64,000 nucleotides of DNA from JAHFUA01 sp963808725 (GTDB lineage Bacteria > Acidobacteriota > Terriglobia > Terriglobales > Acidobacteriaceae), in the NCBI GenBank assembly GCA_963808725.1, contig CAWEGO010000001.1, forward strand, positions 558,001-622,000, given 5' to 3'. The notes beneath the pieces were generated by a model. The model had not been told where the DNA came from and searched no databases. It worked only from the letters and a program-made list of their open reading frames with translations. Numbering within the stretch: position 1 is the stretch's first letter; the number at the start of each line of letters is the position of its first letter. The translations under genes were made by a program, and so were the position numbers. Shown here one piece after another: positions 61,641-64,000 of this stretch.

Positions 61641-62170
61641 GCTACATGGCAAAGCGCGTGTGCAAGAAGCCTGACTGGCTCGAAGCGCCCCACGTCATTG
61701 ACATATACTCCGTTAGCTCTTGCGTTTCGGATGACTTTGCTGACTACATTGACTACTGGAGGCACAACGGGTATTGGCTCTTTGACTCACCGGAAATCAT
61801 ACAAAGTGCCGCCCGCGACAACTCTGTTCAACTTGAGGGAACATCGCTGTTTTATTACGAAGCGTATGAAATGGAATTCGACGGCGAAAGCTGGCATCCG
61901 TATGTACCCGACTCGTCGATTCCAACGAGTGTAGTCCCGCCTTCCCGGAAGCAACTTGAGGGCTTCGATGTAGTTACTTTTTTCGCCAGAAATGCGCCAC
62001 AATGTTCCCCTCTTTCGTGCAACTCGATGGCGGAGGAGCTGCGCACAAATGCCCACTGTTTGTTTGCCTCGTTTGAAGAGGCTGAAAAAAATATCAATAA
62101 TGCGACATTTAGTAAATGTGAGCCGGGCCCATATCGAATCTTCTCTGTGTACTCCGTGGACTGGCCCTAA
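61628..62170 (+). CDS. hypothetical protein of an inserted segment
   Basis: Protein of 180 aa (or 174 from ATG 61646). It is acidic, rich in Ser, Tyr and Phe, with several cysteines (VSSCVSDDFADYIDYW, CSPLSCNSM) and a terminal YRIFSVYSVDWP. No family recognised. Codon use is much less GC-biased than in glgA or the symporter. It sits between the two symporter 3' ends, overlapping the intact one by 4 bp, which points to insertion of a short foreign segment. Confidence 0.6.
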   Translation: MIPVGYMAKRVCKKPDWLEAPHVIDIYSVSSCVSDDFADYIDYWRHNGYWLFDSPEIIQSAARDNSVQLEGTSLFYYEAYEMEFDGESWHPYVPDSSIPTSVVPPSRKQLEGFDVVTFFARNAPQCSPLSCNSMAEELRTNAHCLFASFEEAEKNINNATFSKCEPGPYRIFSVYSVDWP

Positions 62171-63600
62171 TCCGTGGCCTCTTTGGTTTCTATCGCGCTG
62201 GTGGCATACCCCACAATGAATGTGACTGCTGTGCCGATCACTACATACCAAGTCCAGGGGATGCGCGTCGCGGTCCAGACGTAGATCTCGGCCGCGAGTC
62301 CGCAGGCCATCCCGACGATCGCCCCGCGCTGGTTGGCGCGCCGCGTCAGCATGCCCAGCAGGAAGACACCGAGCAGTGCTCCGTACGCCACCGACGCGAT
62401 CGAGAGCCCGACCTCCACCACCCGCCCGCCGCGCCGTGACACCAGCGCCAGCCCGAACAGCACCAGCGCCCACATGATCGTTGCCAGTCGTGAAACTGCC
62501 ACCCTCCGCTTTTCGCTCAAGCCCGGGTTCCGACGAAGATAGAAATCGACAATCGACGTTGAAGAAAGCGAATTGAGCGCGGCGCTCAGGTTCGACATCG
62601 CCGCCGCCAGGATGGCCGCGATCAGCAGTCCCGAAATCCCATGCGGCATGTGCTGCACGATGAAGGTGGGGAAGATGCGGTCGGACGATCCCGCCGGGTG
62701 CACACCGCGGTAGAACACGAACAGCATTACGCCGACCACAAGGAACAACGTGAACTGGAAGAGGACGGCCACGCCGCTTGAGAGCAGAGCGGCCTTCGAT
62801 TGCCGCTCGCTGCGCGCCGAGAGCAGCCGCTGGACCATCAACTGATCGGTGCCGTGGCTGGCGGTGGTGAGAAACGTTCCGCCGATGATCCCCGCCCAGA
62901 AGGTGTAGGTCTTGTGCAGCACGGGCGAAAAATCGAACACGCGGAATTTGCCCGCGGCGTCGGCCATCGCGTGCACCGCCGTCCACCCGCCGGGGACCGC
63001 GTGCAGGATGGTGAAAAATCCCACCAGAGTTCCGCCCACGTAGATCACGGTCTGCACCACGTCCGTCCAGATGACCGCCGCCAAGCCGCCTTCGAAGGTA
63101 TAGATCATGGTCAGCAGGGTGATGATGGCGATGGAGGCAACTTCGCCGGTGCCGATGGCAATCGCCACCACGATCGACACCGCAAAGACGCGCACGCCTT
63201 CGGCCGCCGCGCGCGTCACCAGGAAGAGGCCGGCGGTCAGCGAATGCAGCGTCCTGCCGAAACGCCGCTCGATCAACTGGTAGGCGGTGTACATCTCGCC
63301 GCGAAAATATTGCGGAATGAAGAGCGCGCTGATGATCACCCGCGCCAGCAGATAGCCGAAGACGACCTGCAGGAAGCCCAGATCGGTATCAAAGGCGAGC
63401 CCGGGAATGCTGATGATGGTCAGGGTGCTGGTTTCGGCGGCGACGATGGAGAGAGCGATCGCCCACCAGGGTATGTTGCGGTCCGCCAGAAAATAATCGC
63501 GCAGGCTGCGCTGCGATTTGCGGAAGCGCAGTCCGAAGACCGTGATCGCCGCGAGGTAAAGTGCAATGATCGCCAGGTCGATCGGGTCCAGCCGGTTGAT
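62167..63600 (-). CDS. sodium/solute symporter (SSS family) with apparent ATC start
   Basis: Inner-membrane symporter of about 477 aa with about 13 helices. Typical features are SLRDYFLADRNIPWWAIALSIVAAETSTLT, IPQYFRGEMYTAYQLIERRFG and the terminal YVWTATRIPWTWYVVIG. The first ATG/GTG-type start in frame (GTG 63339) would delete the first 87 residues, including two helices. The frame is open up to a stop at 63613-63615 and has GGAGG (63606-63610) exactly 5 nt before an ATC codon at 63598-63600. Initiation at ATC or a base error turning ATG into ATC explains this. Substrate unknown (sugar, proline or sialic-acid-like). Confidence 0.82.
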   Translation of the reverse strand: MNRLDPIDLAIIALYLAAITVFGLRFRKSQRSLRDYFLADRNIPWWAIALSIVAAETSTLTIISIPGLAFDTDLGFLQVVFGYLLARVIISALFIPQYFRGEMYTAYQLIERRFGRTLHSLTAGLFLVTRAAAEGVRVFAVSIVVAIAIGTGEVASIAIITLLTMIYTFEGGLAAVIWTDVVQTVIYVGGTLVGFFTILHAVPGGWTAVHAMADAAGKFRVFDFSPVLHKTYTFWAGIIGGTFLTTASHGTDQLMVQRLLSARSERQSKAALLSSGVAVLFQFTLFLVVGVMLFVFYRGVHPAGSSDRIFPTFIVQHMPHGISGLLIAAILAAAMSNLSAALNSLSSTSIVDFYLRRNPGLSEKRRVAVSRLATIMWALVLFGLALVSRRGGRVVEVGLSIASVAYGALLGVFLLGMLTRRANQRGAIVGMACGLAAEIYVWTATRIPWTWYVVIGTAVTFIVGYATSAIETKEATD

Positions 63601-63624
63601 TCGGGCCTCCGCTTAACGTTTCAG

Positions 63625-63675
63625 GTTTCAAGTTTCACGAAAACCCGATCGCCGCAACAACGTGAAACTTGAAAC
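63625..63675. promoter_or_regulatory. inverted repeat between divergent symporter and kinase
   Basis: GTTTCAAGTTTCACG (63625-63639) and its exact complement CGTGAAACTTGAAAC (63661-63675), 21 nt apart. It lies between two divergent genes and could be a repressor operator or a stem-loop. Confidence 0.55.
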
Positions 63676-63709
63676 GAATTCTCTCACACCTGTGATAGAA
63701 CCTACGGCA

Positions 63710-64000
63710 ATGGCTTTCTTCCTCGGGATTGACGGCGGCGGTTCCAAGACCGAGTGCATGGTTGGAAACGAAACCGCGGTGCTCGGCTGGGCGGGATCGA
63801 GTTCCTCCAAGATCGCCCGCGTGGGTGAAGAAGCTGCCGGCGCCGCGCTGCGTGAAGGCATCCAGCGGGCGTGCGCCGCCGCCGGCCTAGCCGCATCCCA
63901 GATCGGCCGCACTTGCATCGGGGTGGCCGGCATTTCGCAGGCGGGTTCGGTGGCGGCCATTCGCGGTTTGCTCGGCGAGATCGTCGCCGGCGAGATCGTG
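63710..64000 (+). CDS. BadF/BadG-type ATPase, N-acetylglucosamine kinase-like (5' part)
   Basis: First 97 residues only, open to the window edge. MAFFLGIDGGGSKTECMVG is the phosphate-1 loop of the ASKHA/BadF family; GWAGSSSSKIARVGEE and CIGVAGISQAGS follow as in N-acetylglucosamine kinases. It would phosphorylate an amino sugar. Being divergent from the symporter by about 110 bp with a shared inverted repeat, the two may form a sugar uptake and activation pair. Confidence 0.8.
   Translation, partial: MAFFLGIDGGGSKTECMVGNETAVLGWAGSSSSKIARVGEEAAGAALREGIQRACAAAGLAASQIGRTCIGVAGISQAGSVAAIRGLLGEIVAGEIV

Overview
The window looks like chromosomal DNA from a GC-rich acidobacterium or a close relative. 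The indicators are a very large TonB-dependent receptor with an N-terminal carboxypeptidase-regulatory-like domain, a VWFA-related protein of the type common in Acidobacteriota, DUF5666 and Abhydrolase_10 proteins, TonB/AMIN/PilZ proteins and many short structured dispersed repeats. This is inferred from gene content; there is no rRNA or other marker here. I saw no tRNA, rRNA, CRISPR array, transposase or phage genes.

Layout. 0.1-8 kb: a DUF5666 protein, a frameshifted TonB receptor, a VWFA protein whose N-terminus reads through a repeat, and an ACP plus ketosynthase pair. 8-15 kb: an NAD-dependent dehydrogenase, a GT39-like membrane protein, nicotinate phosphoribosyltransferase, an R2-like ligand-binding oxidase, an ABM protein, and an amidohydrolase co-transcribed with a Crp-type regulator. 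15.6-26 kb is the most interesting metabolic stretch. It holds three U32-family genes that look like two UbiU-like and one UbiV-like iron-sulfur protein, an OFA-type transporter, and a five-gene operon of two class III CoA-transferases, two Cys-rich proteins and an aryl/acyl-CoA ligase. TGTGA-N6-TCACA palindromes lie in the two large intergenic regions of this stretch and match the RETVTR recognition helix of the Crp-type regulator encoded there. A further copy precedes a diheme peroxidase locus at 32 kb.

26-43 kb: small accessory proteins, an Abhydrolase_10 protein, a frameshifted cytochrome c peroxidase, a frameshifted universal stress protein, a PilZ coiled-coil protein, and TonB and M48 proteins. 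43.3-47.5 kb: an operon-like redox module of a membrane-anchored GcvH-like protein without a lipoyl lysine, a four-cluster ferredoxin and an NrfD/HybB-like membrane protein. A glutamate-dehydrogenase-fold protein that has lost all three active-site lysines follows in the same direction. 47.6-52.8 kb is an accessory zone rich in hairpin repeats, with DinB, FUSC, AlbA_2 and HNH-like proteins and an unusual 50-bp tandem repeat. 52.8-64 kb returns to housekeeping and regulatory genes: a sigma-54 two-component pair, YjbQ, RuvC, Memo, KsgA, GlgA, a sodium/solute symporter with an apparent AUC start, and a sugar kinase cut by the window edge.

Two themes cross the window. First, five genes carry six single-base frameshifts, so either the sequence has base-level errors or several genes are decaying. 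Second, short repeats reach into coding ends: the VWFA N-terminus and the KsgA and AlbA_2 C-termini.
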